Position numbers and translations under genes: made by a program
In this document: piece by piece, positions 53,325-63,690 of the stretch
How the letters are laid out: every line of letters begins with the position of its first letter
Numbering within the stretch: position 1 is the first letter of the stretch
The notes under the pieces: model-generated
What the model was told of the DNA's origin: nothing
Seen by the model: the letters and a program-made list of their open reading frames with translations, nothing else
Databases searched by the model: none
Assembly (NCBI GenBank): GCA_027603065.1
Contig: JADGJP010000022.1
Location: 248,001-312,000 of the forward strand
Direction of reading: 5' to 3'
DNA: 64,000 nucleotides
DNA from: Geranomyces variabilis
Taxonomy: Eukaryota; Chytridiomycota; Chytridiomycetes; Spizellomycetales; Powellomycetaceae

Positions 53325-55101
53325 TCATTCCTCTTTCCTGAACGCCTGGAAAAGGAGATACCTGGGCGCAGGAGCGGGACAGCAATCTTGTGAGCTAAAA
53401 ATCCGAATTACGGTGGGAGATCACATTGCTCCCCGGCTTACGTACAGACACCGCGCAATACTTTTGGGATCTTTCCGCACCACGTCTGCACAAAAGGAAC
53501 GTTCCGGGCTTTAGCAGCAGGCTGCACACACGCGCTCATCGTTCGTACCCGCGCTCCTCACCTGTCGCGTTTATCCGCGTGACATCGATGTTCAGGTCCG
53601 CCATCATACCTAACGCGAACCGCGCGTTCTCGATCTGCGAACGAAGGAGAACGGCCATAGCGTAGTGGTTGCCCAATTTGTTTTAGCAGTAGCTTTTGTT
53701 AAACTTACTCCTCTTCGGATTGACATTTATATATATACCTTGGCGGCCAGCGTGGTCGGCGTTAATGAATAATGGTGCAACGGTACGAAAAAGTTGCCGA
53801 GAGTCCCGATCAGGAGGATCAGGTACACGCCTTCGACTTTGATGAGGTTGTTGAGCCGGATGTTGAGTGCCTCCAGCTGTGAGTTTATAAACTCGAGTAA
53901 TAGCTGGCAGGGGGTTCGGGTTGAGCCTTTGGCATCACGAGAAAAGAGCAGGCCAATCATCTCCATTACCTTTGTAACTTCAGCAACTTTCTCCGGCTGC
54001 GCAAACAGCTTATCAAACGCATCTGGTTCATCTGCGACAGCAACACCTCCAGCTCCGTCTTCTCTTGGCCCCAATGCCAGCTCGGCAGGCTCCGCTCCAG
54101 TGCCTTTGACATCATCGCCCGTGATCTTGTGCACGCTCGTGCGGTTTTTGACTCCCGAAGGCAGTTCCTCGCGCTTGACGACCGCGATTGAGACGTTCGG
54201 TGGGAGAGCGTAAGGGCAGCCTAGCACGCGCGCGAGGTCGACAAGGAGACAGAGCGCCGATGCGTAGTCTTTGGTCAAGAGACCTGGAGGAAGAGAGCGA
54301 GCGGGTGGTTGCAGATTTTCCGACAGGTTAGTTTTGCGTTTCCTTTACGTTGTTTGATGATCCATTACCCTCTGTTGTCCATCTCGCGGGATCCTGCTTG
54401 ATTTTGAGGTTCCCCTCAATGTATTTAACGACAAGTTGCAAGATCACGAGTTTACTTCGATCGGACCGGGCAGCGAGCGTTTGCGGGTCTACGATGGCGT
54501 CGCCCGTGATCTGTGCTGCGAGTGGGTCATAAAGCGTATTGTTATCTCTAGCCACGCTCAGGCCTGCGGCTCTTTTCTTGCTTGCTCTTACTCAGAAAAG
54601 CTGCGAGCACTTGTCCGTCATCGAGATCTGAGATCAGGTCGCGCACAGTCATGGATTGCATGATCACGTATGAGTTGACCCACGTCGTTAGACCCTATGC
54701 AGAGAAAGGAAAGAGAGTTTTTCAGTCATTGAAAGTTCTCATGCTCCTCCGCTCGGGCGCCTTGGTGATTTTCACCTGCATCAACTTTTTGACATTGGGG
54801 TCGGCTGTCAGGAAAAGGCGTTTCAGGACCGGCTGTCGACTTTAATGTCTTTGGTCTGACACACCCGCTCGCCATAATACTTCTCGAAGAATTTTCTAAC
54901 CTTTTGACGACGGATGTAATTGAAAGGTTGTGATTCCATCTGTTTAATTACAAGGCGAAAAGAATCAGTTCGTGTTCGTCCCTCGTTTTGAATAGCGGGC
55001 CCCTGTTCATTCGCTTTACCGCGCTCGGTCACCTCGCGTGCGCCAGAGTATGCTTCATTGACGTTGAGAGCGGTGCGAGCCGTAAGGTCGGGCGTTGACA
55101 T
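53325..55101 (-). CDS. Parvin (two calponin-homology domains), integrin-linked adhesion adaptor family
   Basis: Eight exons give about 416 residues: 54861-55101, 54776-54804, 54592-54694, 54369-54563, 53739-54283, 53562-53634, 53442-53485, 53325-53345. CH1 contains DPNVKKLMQ and SMTVRDLISDLDDGQVL and continues to ALPPNVSIAVVKREE. CH2 contains DAFDKLF, then VEGVYLILLIGTLGNFFVPLH, HYSLTP and ARFALGMMADL, ending DVVRKDPKSIARCLYAFRK. These follow animal parvins (DGVYLVLLMGLLE..FVPLH..LTP, EDVVN.D.KSTLRVLYNLF) in order and spacing. Family role: parvin binds ILK and PINCH and links integrin sites to actin. One internal intron (54564-54591) would be only 28 nt, and the junction between exons 1 and 2 is the least certain. 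Confidence 0.85.
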
Positions 55102-55281
55102 CTCTGTTTTTTGTTGCCGTTAAAAGTAGTTAATTTTCTGTCAGGGGCTCAGTGGAGAGTCTTTTGTATATTGCGACCTTTGCGAATTCATTTTGACTTG
55201 GAAAACTCGGGAGGCGCGTTTTCTCCTGCGGACAATCCTGCCCACCATCCTTCCATCCAACTACCAGCAGAACCGTCAGAA

Positions 55282-56871
55282 ATGGGCGCATTGACGGAAG
55301 TGCGGATCAGCAACACAGAGCTTGAGCGGCACAACTCGCTCAAGAGCCGCCCCTACGTCGCCATCCGTGGATCCGTCTACGATATCACCGACTTTGTCGA
55401 TAGGCATCCTGGCGGCAGAGATATTATGCTGCTATCGGCTGGCAGGGATGTCACGCAGGTTTACGAGACGTATCATGATATTGCAAAGACGGAGAAGGTG
55501 CTGAGGTATGGAGAATCATCGCCTGCACGAAGAGATGACGGCGAAGGTGGGGACTGTCAGGGGAAGGGAGCTCACCGCTCGCCTTTCTGTCTTAATCCCT
55601 CAGAAAGTATCGGATTGGTGTCCTGACCGATGCCGTCCTCCCAACATTTCCGCCGCCGTCAAAGTTTCAAACAACATTACGCAAGCGTGTAGCAGATTAC
55701 TTCAAGAATACTGGTCAAGACCCAAAATTTCACGCTTTCCACCTGATTCATTACGCAGCGGTCGCCACCACGATTGTGACGTCGTATTACGCGCAGTTTT
55801 GGATTCCTGCCGTGCGTGATAGTTTGATCTTGTCGACGCTTGCGGCATTGATTCTGGGAGTTGCGTGTGCTCAGAGCTGCTTCTCGATCGTGCACGACGC
55901 CAGCCATGCCAGCTTTACACACAATCCCTGGCTATGGACTTTTTTCGGTGCTTGGCACGACTTTATGAATGGTGCTAGCCATGTGGCATGGTTCTATCAG
56001 CACGTGCTTGGACATCAGTGAGTCGGAGTGCATACGTACGCGACAACTGTAATCTGGGTTCTTTTGCTGATCTAAGTCTTCGTCCTTCAGTCCGTATACG
56101 AACTTAAAGGACGCCGACCCCGATGTGGCCACGTCTGACAAACACTTTCGCCGAATCCGCCCGCATCAGAAATGGTTCCCGTTTTACCTGCAGCAGCACA
56201 TCTATGCACCGTTGATGTACAGCTTTTACGGACTCAAGTCCCGTTGGGACGACGTATCCAACATCTACATCACCAAATCACGCGGGGCAATAAAAATCAA
56301 CCCACTGCAGCCGCATCAGCACGCGCTATTCTGGGGCGGCAAAGCGTTCTTTTTCCTGCACCGGATCGTCATTCCGGCGTTCTACGTCTCGCTACCGCGC
56401 GTGCTGTTCTTGTTTATGGTCGCCGACATCGCTACCTCGCTTGTGCTTGCGCTTGTGTTTCAGGCCAACCACGTCGTTGAGCATGTTTCGTGGCCGCAGC
56501 CCGACGCTGAAACAAAAGTTGTGCCCGTCGACTGGATGGAGATGCAGATTGTCACGGCACAGGACTACAGCCACGACCGCTTTTGGCCTACAAAGCTTAC
56601 TGGCGGACTCAATTATCAGGTCGTGCACCACGCGTTCCCGCAAATCTGCCAGTGGTGGTATATTGAGCTGGGTCCGTTGGTTAAGGACACGTGCCGGGAG
56701 TTTGGCGTCACGTATCACCTGCGTGACTCGTTTTATGAGGCGATTAAAGACCACATTGATTTGTTGTGGATGCTGGGACGGAAGGAAGGGAGTGCGGAGG
56801 TGACTGGAGGAGTGGCCAAGGCGGTTTCGGGACATGGAAGTCAAATGAAGGGAGACTTGAAGGAAGAGTAA
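55282..56871 (+). CDS. Cytochrome b5-fused front-end fatty acid desaturase
   Basis: Three exons (55282-55505, 55604-56017, 56091-56871) give 472 residues. The N-terminal cytochrome b5 domain has HPGG (42-45) and a second haem His in YHDI. The desaturase domain has His boxes HDASH, HVLGHH (restored across intron 2) and QVVHH, where Gln replaces the first His as in delta-5/delta-6 front-end enzymes. Membrane segments lie around 115-175 and 290-340. It should sit in the endoplasmic reticulum and introduce a double bond between an existing one and the carboxyl end, for polyunsaturated fatty acids. The regioselectivity cannot be read from sequence alone. It is divergent to parvin, with 180 bp between starts. 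Confidence 0.93.
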
Positions 56872-57308
56872 GCGCGGGGAAAGGACTTGATTTTCACTGT
56901 GACTGGAACTCTGGCTTCGTTTTAAAACATATCAGTATGCAGTATGCCATATTTCTACATGCAGTCGAAGAATGACTTTGACCGTCAGTCGCGTGTGTCA
57001 TGACTTGGGACACGTCGGCGTCTTGCCTTGCAGGATAGCCACGTCACTCATTGCTGATGTTGATGTATTGCAGAAGGAGGATCTGCGCGGTGTCCCCCCC
57101 CCTATAAATACAAGAGATCTGCTATCTACACGCCAGAAGTAGGGTGGGAGGGTGGTTCAGAAAGCGGCTATCCTGCTGAAAGGGGGGAAAGGCGCTGGGA
57201 AGAAGAACGAGAATAGCCTGAGCCCAGCGCGTCTGGCCTTCTCCTTTATCCACTGCGTCAGCTCTGCTGACTACGATCGTTGAGAAAGGAAGTTGCCTTC
57301 AAGAACCA
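56872..57308. other. Intergenic region before the DNA glycosylase gene
   Basis: 437 nt without a supported coding frame. It contains a run of nine C directly followed by CTATAAATA near 57094-57110, and otherwise the 3' untranslated region of the desaturase and the leader of the glycosylase gene. Confidence 0.45.
57103..57110 (+). promoter_or_regulatory. Probable TATA box of the DNA glycosylase gene
   Basis: TATAAATA preceded by a C run, 199 nt upstream of the ATG at 57309. Position and sequence fit a fungal TATA element; usage is not shown. Confidence 0.45.
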
Positions 57309-58677
57309 ATGTCCTCCATTTTGACTCGCAGCCAAGCACGGTTAACAGCTGGTGGCGGAGAGATCCAGCCATTCAGGTAGAGTATGGGACTAGGGCCCTG
57401 ACGGCAACAGCTTAGGTCACTTCGCAAACTCTGTTACGCATTTGCAGGGTCACCAAACGGAAGAACACCGCCGCCGATACAAAAAGGGCTATTAAAAAAG
57501 AAAAGCACTCTCCAGTAAAACATGAACGCACCGTCACCATAACACATCAGCCCTCAGATGCGCCAACCGACGTTGGACCCGCGGAACTCGTGACTGTACC
57601 CGCAGCGGTCGCAGCGGCGACGTCCGCGGCTAAAGCTATGCCGTTCTCGTATCCCGCTGCGCTTGCCTATCTGTATGAGCGTGATCCGAATCTACGAGCG
57701 CTGGTCGAGGGTACGGGCAAGCCGTGTAGAGTGTATGGCGAGCCGCGCGAGGTGTGTGAGGGGTCTGAGCCGGCTGCGAAGGTTCAGAATTGTGGGGTGG
57801 ATGCGTTCAAGGCGTTAGCGACTGCGATAATATATCAGGTGAGAAGGGAACACTATTTCATTCCAACGCGGCGCAAAGAGAAGCTGATCACGATGTGGGT
57901 TTTCAGCAATTGAGTGGAAAGGCCGCCGCAGCGATCCGCCGAAAATGGTTGTTGGCGTTCCCTGACTCGCGTGCGGAGACCGAAGAAAACTGGTTCCCGA
58001 CACCGCAGCAAGTCCGGGCTCAAGACGCACCGACTGGCCGCGCGGCTGGCCTTTCGTTTCGAAAGCATGAATATCTACATGCTCTAGCGGATAAGTTCAT
58101 AGATGAGTCCATCACGAGCGACAGATTGGCAAAGATGGATGATGATGCAATTAGCGAGCTATTGACGAGCGTGAAGGGCATTGGACAAGTAAGATTGTAG
58201 GCTTCGCTTCCGTTAACATGCGGGATTGATATTGACATTGGATATTTTTCTGTTGTAGTGGACCGGTGAGGCCAGCGAGAAGTGCTCCTTGAACAAGGTC
58301 AACGCTATCTTTGACACAAATGTTGCTGTCGCCGCATTGTTTTTCTAGTGGATATGTTCCTGATGTTTGATCTTAAGCGCCCAAATATTCTCCCCGTCGG
58401 GGATTTGGGAGTGCGAAAAGGGATGAGTATCTATTTCGGAATGAAAGGGTCTAACAAGGGGAAAAGCAAAGGTGTCTATCTCCCAACGGTGAGCTGTGGT
58501 TTTGTCTCGCTGGAATGTTATTTGCCCCACGACCTGCTGACGACAAGCTGTCATTTTGCACAAATGCGTTAGCCTGCCGAAATGATACAAGCGGCGAAGA
58601 TTTGGGAGCCCTATCGCACGATGGGCTCCTTGGCCATGTGGACGCAAATGGATGTAAAGACGGTTGTAGACACGTGA
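57309..58677 (+). CDS. MAG1: DNA-3-methyladenine glycosylase II (Mag1/AlkA, HhH-GPD)
   Basis: Six exons (57309-57376, 57448-57838, 57907-58188, 58259-58265, 58349-58488, 58573-58677) give 330 residues. A basic N-terminal extension precedes [19 protein letters not shown], the helix-hairpin-helix VKGIGQWT and VDMFLMFDL, then LPVGDLGV with the catalytic Asp. It ends with [15 protein letters not shown]. The order and the final PYR..A.W signature match Mag1/AlkA. It removes alkylated purines from DNA to start base excision repair in the nucleus. Exon 4 is a 7-nt micro-exon that encodes Trp-Thr plus one base. Without it the HhH motif is broken, so its inclusion is strongly supported. Confidence 0.9.
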
Positions 58678-59611
58678 ACTACTACTTGACGGTGTCCAAT
58701 TCTATATATCTATCAAGTAGGCGTCAGCTATGGATGATGCGTGAGTCGTCATTTCCCTGTTGCTGTCCATACTCTAATCGGAAAGAGATCTTGGAAAGAG
58801 TCTAGCACCACCCCAGCTTTGCATCATGTTGAGACAAGCTTCTTGAAAACAGGAGCAAATTGGGGCCACGCTGGACCACAATCCGTCTGCGAGAATATGG
58901 ACGCTTCTTTGTCGGGAACCAGCTGGTAGAGTTCGGCGACGCAACAAATGCGATGACGGCTCCGTCGATGCAAGACCGTCTGCCTTTCATTCTCGCAACA
59001 GCACCAGTTCGTTGTCATCAGCGCCAACCACCACCTGACATGGCATAACCTGTGGGATCGCAGAGGGGGGATTTTCAACGAAATTCGCTTTCCGACATCC
59101 TGGTCGTGGCGACCAGGGTCAATGTTTGTGAACGTTGGGGTGTCCTGATCGCTTGTTGAGCTGATCCAGCTTCTTGTTTCACATTCTCAAGCGCACCTTG
59201 CTATCGTAAGCTCCCGCAAGGCCATCCGGAAGCTGGAAACCCGACACGAACAAAGTGAAAGCATTTCTCCTCCGTGCGCAAAAGATGGCGGGCACGAACA
59301 AGCCGAGTGCATAGGCGGTGAAGCTCTAAGGCAGGATCGGCACGACGGTGCCCTTATCCTTCCTCATCGATTCCGTATTCGAGGTTGCGCACGGCACTCG
59401 GGGTCGAACACTTTATAAGTGTTCAGCTTGCTTCAAGTTCTGTTATGCCAGAAGATGACGGTTGCAACGCATTATAATGCCGGCGCCAGGCTCATTGGTA
59501 TCCAAAATTACATATGTACAAAACAAGGCGTCAGCTATGAAAAAAAAACTTAGTCCTTTCTTTATCTCGCCAGCCGTCACGGTCGATCCTACAGGAACCG
59601 GCATCTAGGTG
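58678..59611. other. Geneless 0.9-kb stretch bounded by a 14-nt direct repeat
   Basis: No frame in this stretch looks like a conserved protein. Several short open pieces (for example one reading VGNQLVEFGDATNAM on the plus strand near 58900) do not extend. The 14-mer AGGCGTCAGCTATG occurs at 58719-58732 and again at 59526-59539 in the same direction. I could not assign a family to the DNA in between. Confidence 0.5.
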
Positions 59612-61101
59612 TCACTGTTTGCCAACAATGTAATCATCCAAACCATCGATCGTCAAATGATTGGTCCACTCGTAAAGCGGGTCAAACTCATCATCCAGCT
59701 CTTCTGCATCGTCGTGATGGTGGTTGTGGTGTTGGTGACGGTTGTGGTGATGATGACCATGTTGCTGCAATGGCGAGTGGTTGTTGGAGTGTATGCGTTC
59801 TGGGGTGAGCTGAAACATGCGTGTTCTGGCTGGCTTGGAGCTGCATTTGCGAGACGTCGGCGCTGCGAGGCGGCTGTCGCTGTGTTTTTTGCAAAGATAT
59901 GGAGCTTAGGTGAGCCAAGTATGATGCAGTAGGGAGTAAGTAAGAATATGCTTATATACCTTCGCAGCCTGTGGAAAGATGTCTTGCGAATAGCGGTGCG
60001 CTTGCCAGACATGTCAAAGACCAAGTCGGGAAACCCAGCAGACGCTGCCGGATCGTTAACTATGATGAGTCATGGTGTTTCAAGGCATTCTTCGTGTGTT
60101 TAACAAGCCTTACGTGTAACGGCTAGCTCGCGCCAGGTGTTATTCCGCCCGCCCATATATGCCGGTTTCTGATCTAATGAGCTGATGTACTGGAAAGGCA
60201 GGCAACGTCAGCAGCCGTCTATAAGCAACCCGGCTGCAAACAGGAATCAATCTGGAGACTCTCGTACCTGAACGAAATCTAGTCGGTTCGTCACTTCATC
60301 TGAATGCGCAACCTTGAGCCCTCGGTTTTGAAATTCGGTTCGCATGACGTTTTCCGAGTACAGTCGCACGCCCATGATGGTGCACGAGTCTACCGCTGCC
60401 TGTAGGTGCCAAAATGGAAAGAAGTTTGAGCAAATCTTTACGTTGAGGACGCCAACACGGCTTTCTATACCTGAGTGTCTGCCTGAATTAGGCGGTTGCC
60501 GCTGTAGTAATGCACGCTGCTACTTTTCGTATAGATCTTATACATGATTGTTGGAGGAAAAGTCTGTCCGCCGAATCTGCAAGCGTTTGCAGGCAGCGTC
60601 GATCAGTTTGCGCTTTCCTGGAAGCTGTCCGAAAACTGTCCTGTCTCACCTGAACCGGACTTTTGCCTGCACTACGGGGTCCCGCATCAGTTCAGCCTCC
60701 TTTGGACACAGTCTCCGCAGAATTTCCATTGTCATTGAGCGTTCCTAGAAAGATGCTCGAGGATCAGGGCTACGATGTAGATAAAAACTCCATTGGCTCT
60801 GTTTACCGCTCGTATCAGGCTTTCTTTTAACCAGTGAAAAGTCCGCCGCATTAGAAACGATTTCCAAAGTTTCTGAATTTTTGCAACCGCGATCCCTTGT
60901 GCTATTACGCTAAAGGATGAGAGGCATAGTGAGTGCAATGGTCCTTCGTGCCGTCTTACTCCTTTTGATACTGGACAGTTACCTTGCGGAGGGCGGCGCG
61001 GGCTCGTGGACAGAAAAGTGGGTATGTGGCGGCAGGGGTGGAAGGCCGAGCAAATCATGGTATGCGTCTGAAGAGCTCTCGTTTTTCGAATTGCCAAACA
61101 T
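59612..61101 (-). CDS. C11orf65/MFI homologue with IQ motif
   Basis: Eight exons give 319 residues (human about 313): 60983-61101, 60807-60909, 60650-60744, 60471-60576, 60268-60399, 60114-60189, 59960-60059, 59612-59840. All phases close. Conserved blocks: an IQ-like helix AVAKIQKLWKSFLMRRTF, then PKEAELM and VRFRFGGQTFPPTIMYKIYTK, and the C-terminal DPLYEWTNHLTIDGLDDYI. These match the human protein (IRFRLGG..FPPNIYYKIFT; VLNWTNALNYDEY). A His-rich tract precedes the end. The human protein has been linked to mitochondrial fission. To my knowledge homologues are found mainly in ciliated species, so a flagellar role is possible here. It is divergent to HAS1, with 219 bp between starts. Confidence 0.8.
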
Positions 61102-61320
61102 GTCTGTAGTTCGCTAGAAGGAAAGCAAGTGAGTCGGCCCGTTATTTGTTCTTTCTAAACGATGAGAGCTATCTACTTTTCTGCTTACGTTACGATTAGG
61201 AGAGACTCCGCGGGGCTCCGTCTTTCTCTTTTTTTCTTTTTTTTGCGAGCGACCGCCAATTAGCATTTGCACATTGCTCATTTGTCTTTGCCGCCCCCCA
61301 CCGTTCGAACAGACAACAAC

Positions 61321-63512
61321 ATGCCTAGGAACAAAGGTGCAAAAAAGTCGGCTTCGGGCCAACCGCCGGCAAAAAAGGCCAAGGTCGTTGAGGAGGAAGT
61401 GGTCGAGGAGACAGTTATCGACGAGGAGGTTGCCGTTCCAGCTATCGACATGAACGAGTCCAGCGACGATAGCGACGCCGACTCTGCCAGTGCCGCGGAG
61501 GAAAGCGTGGCGGGCGAGGATGAAGAGGAGAGCGAGGACGACGGTGACGAGAAGGTGCAGGCTGGCATGAAGCGGCCGCGCGAAGAAGACTTTGTCGACG
61601 GCGACAATGTTATTCTGCCCGAGCGCCAAGACCCAATAGAGCTTGACCGTACGTATATTGGTCCGCACTCTCTGTTTGTCCTTGCATTTTTGCTCACGGC
61701 CAGTACCTACTTTAGGCTCAACATCAACGACCGACGAAGTTAACACTGCCTTTGCATCGCTGAAGGTCTGCGAGCAGACCGCATCGGCCATTAAAGACAT
61801 GGGCTTCACGACTATGACGGAGGTGCAGGCGCGAAGCATTCCCGCGGCCATGACCGGCCGCGATATTCTCGGAGCCGCAAAGACTGGAAGCGGAAAGACG
61901 CTGGCGTTCCTGATCCCGGCCATTGAGGCCCTCGTTCGGATGAAGTTTAAGCCTCGGAATGGTAAGCGCATTTGCAGCTAAATGCGTGCACGGGAGACAC
62001 TTGTGTATTTCGTGCTTTTTTGAGCAGCTCGGACTAAATAGTCTTTATTTGCCAATGTAGGAACTGGTGTGGTTGTGATTTCCCCAACCCGTGAGCTGGC
62101 GCTGCAAATTTTTGGCGTCGCCAAGGAGCTTATGAAGCACCACCACCAGACATTCGGCATTGTGATGGGCGGTGCTAACCGCAAAGCCGAGGCAGACAAG
62201 CTTGGAAAAGGCGTAAACATTTTGATCGCTACACCGGGTCGCCTGCTGGATCACTTGCAAAACACAAAGGGCTTCATTGTGAAAAACCTGAAGTGCCTGG
62301 TTATTGACGAAGCGGACCGGATTCTTGAAGTCGGATTCGAGGAGGAAATGCATCAAATCATAAAGCTTCTCCCGAAAGGTGAGCTTGAGCACTTCGAAAA
62401 AAACGGTCTCTCAGCACTTCTGGAAAGCTGATTGATTTTTTGTCGCTTCTTGTCAGATCGCCAGACGATGCTCTTCTCTGCGACCCAGACTACTAAAGTC
62501 GAGGATCTGGCGCGAGTCTCGCTTAAGAAGGCACCGCTGTACATTAACGTGGACGAAAACAAAGACGCGGCAACGGCGGAGGGTCTCGAGCAGGGCTACG
62601 TCGTTTGCCCATCAGAGAACCGCTTTTTGCTTCTCTTCACCTTCCTCAAGAAGAACCTGAAGAAAAAAGTCATCGTTTTCCTCTCGTCTTGCAACTCCGT
62701 CAAGTACCACGCCGAGCTGCTCAACTACATCGATATTCCGGTCCTTGATCTGCACGGCCGTCAGAAGCAGCAAAAGCGGACCACGACGTTTTTCGAGTTT
62801 GTCAACGCTGAGAGCGGAATTTTGCTATGTACTGATGTCGCGGCGCGAGGATTGGATATTCCGGCTGTGGACTGGATTATCCAATTTGACCCGCCAGATG
62901 ATCCGAGGGTGAGGATCTAAGCAGCTTATTTTTGGTGGCCAAATAGGGCTTAGCCTGGATGATTTTGGCTGACACATATATTTCATTATTTAGGAATACA
63001 TCCACCGTGTCGGACGTACCGCTCGCGCAGGTGGCCGCGGACGTGCTCTCCTCTTCCTCCTTCCCTCCGAGCTCGGCTTCCTCCGTTTCCTTAAGCACGC
63101 CAAAGTCCCACTTAACGAGTATCAGTTCCCGCAAGCCAAGATCGCCAACGTGCAATCACAGCTCGAGCGTCTTGTCGAAAAGAACTATTACCTCAACCGC
63201 TCCGCTAAAGACGGCTACAGGTCGTACCTGCAAGCCTACGCGTCGCACTCGTTGAAAAAGATCTTTGACGTCAATGTGCTTGACTTGCAAAAAGTCGCGC
63301 GGGCGTATGGTTTTACCGTTCCGCCAAGCGTAAATTTGGTGATCGGTGCCAGTGGGAAGGGTGACCGGAAGGTTAGGAAGCAGGGCGGTGGTGGAAGCGG
63401 GGCGGGTTACCAAAACTCGGACAAGGTGAACAAGAAGGAGATTTATGGAAAGACGGGGCCGTCTGGGGACAGGGGCCGGAAGGGGTCTGACGGACGGCAA
63501 TGGACGCGGTAG
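61321..63512 (+). CDS. HAS1: DEAD-box RNA helicase Has1/DDX18
   Basis: Five exons (61321-61648, 61716-61961, 62061-62378, 62457-62908, 62994-63512) give 620 residues. A basic then acidic N-terminal extension leads to the Q-motif region ([16 protein letters not shown]), Walker A AKTGSGKT (about 163-170), [20 protein letters not shown] (about 272-275) and SAT. Motifs IV to VI follow ([22 protein letters not shown]). The C-terminal Has1 block ([19 protein letters not shown] to [16 protein letters not shown]) separates it from other DEAD proteins. Has1 acts in both 40S and 60S ribosome assembly in the nucleolus. The start at 61321 is the first ATG of the frame. Confidence 0.96.
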
Positions 63513-63690
63513 AGTCAGTCAGTGGTCAGGGCCGCTCGCTCCACGTCACCGTTCACTAGCCTCAATATTTATTTAGCATTTGGTCATTTGAAGGATAATA
63601 ACGGCGGCCACGCGCGCGTGCTCTCTGCGTATACTGGATACACTCTATTCACTTAAATACGTTAAATACAAGAACCATCCTCGAAAATTG

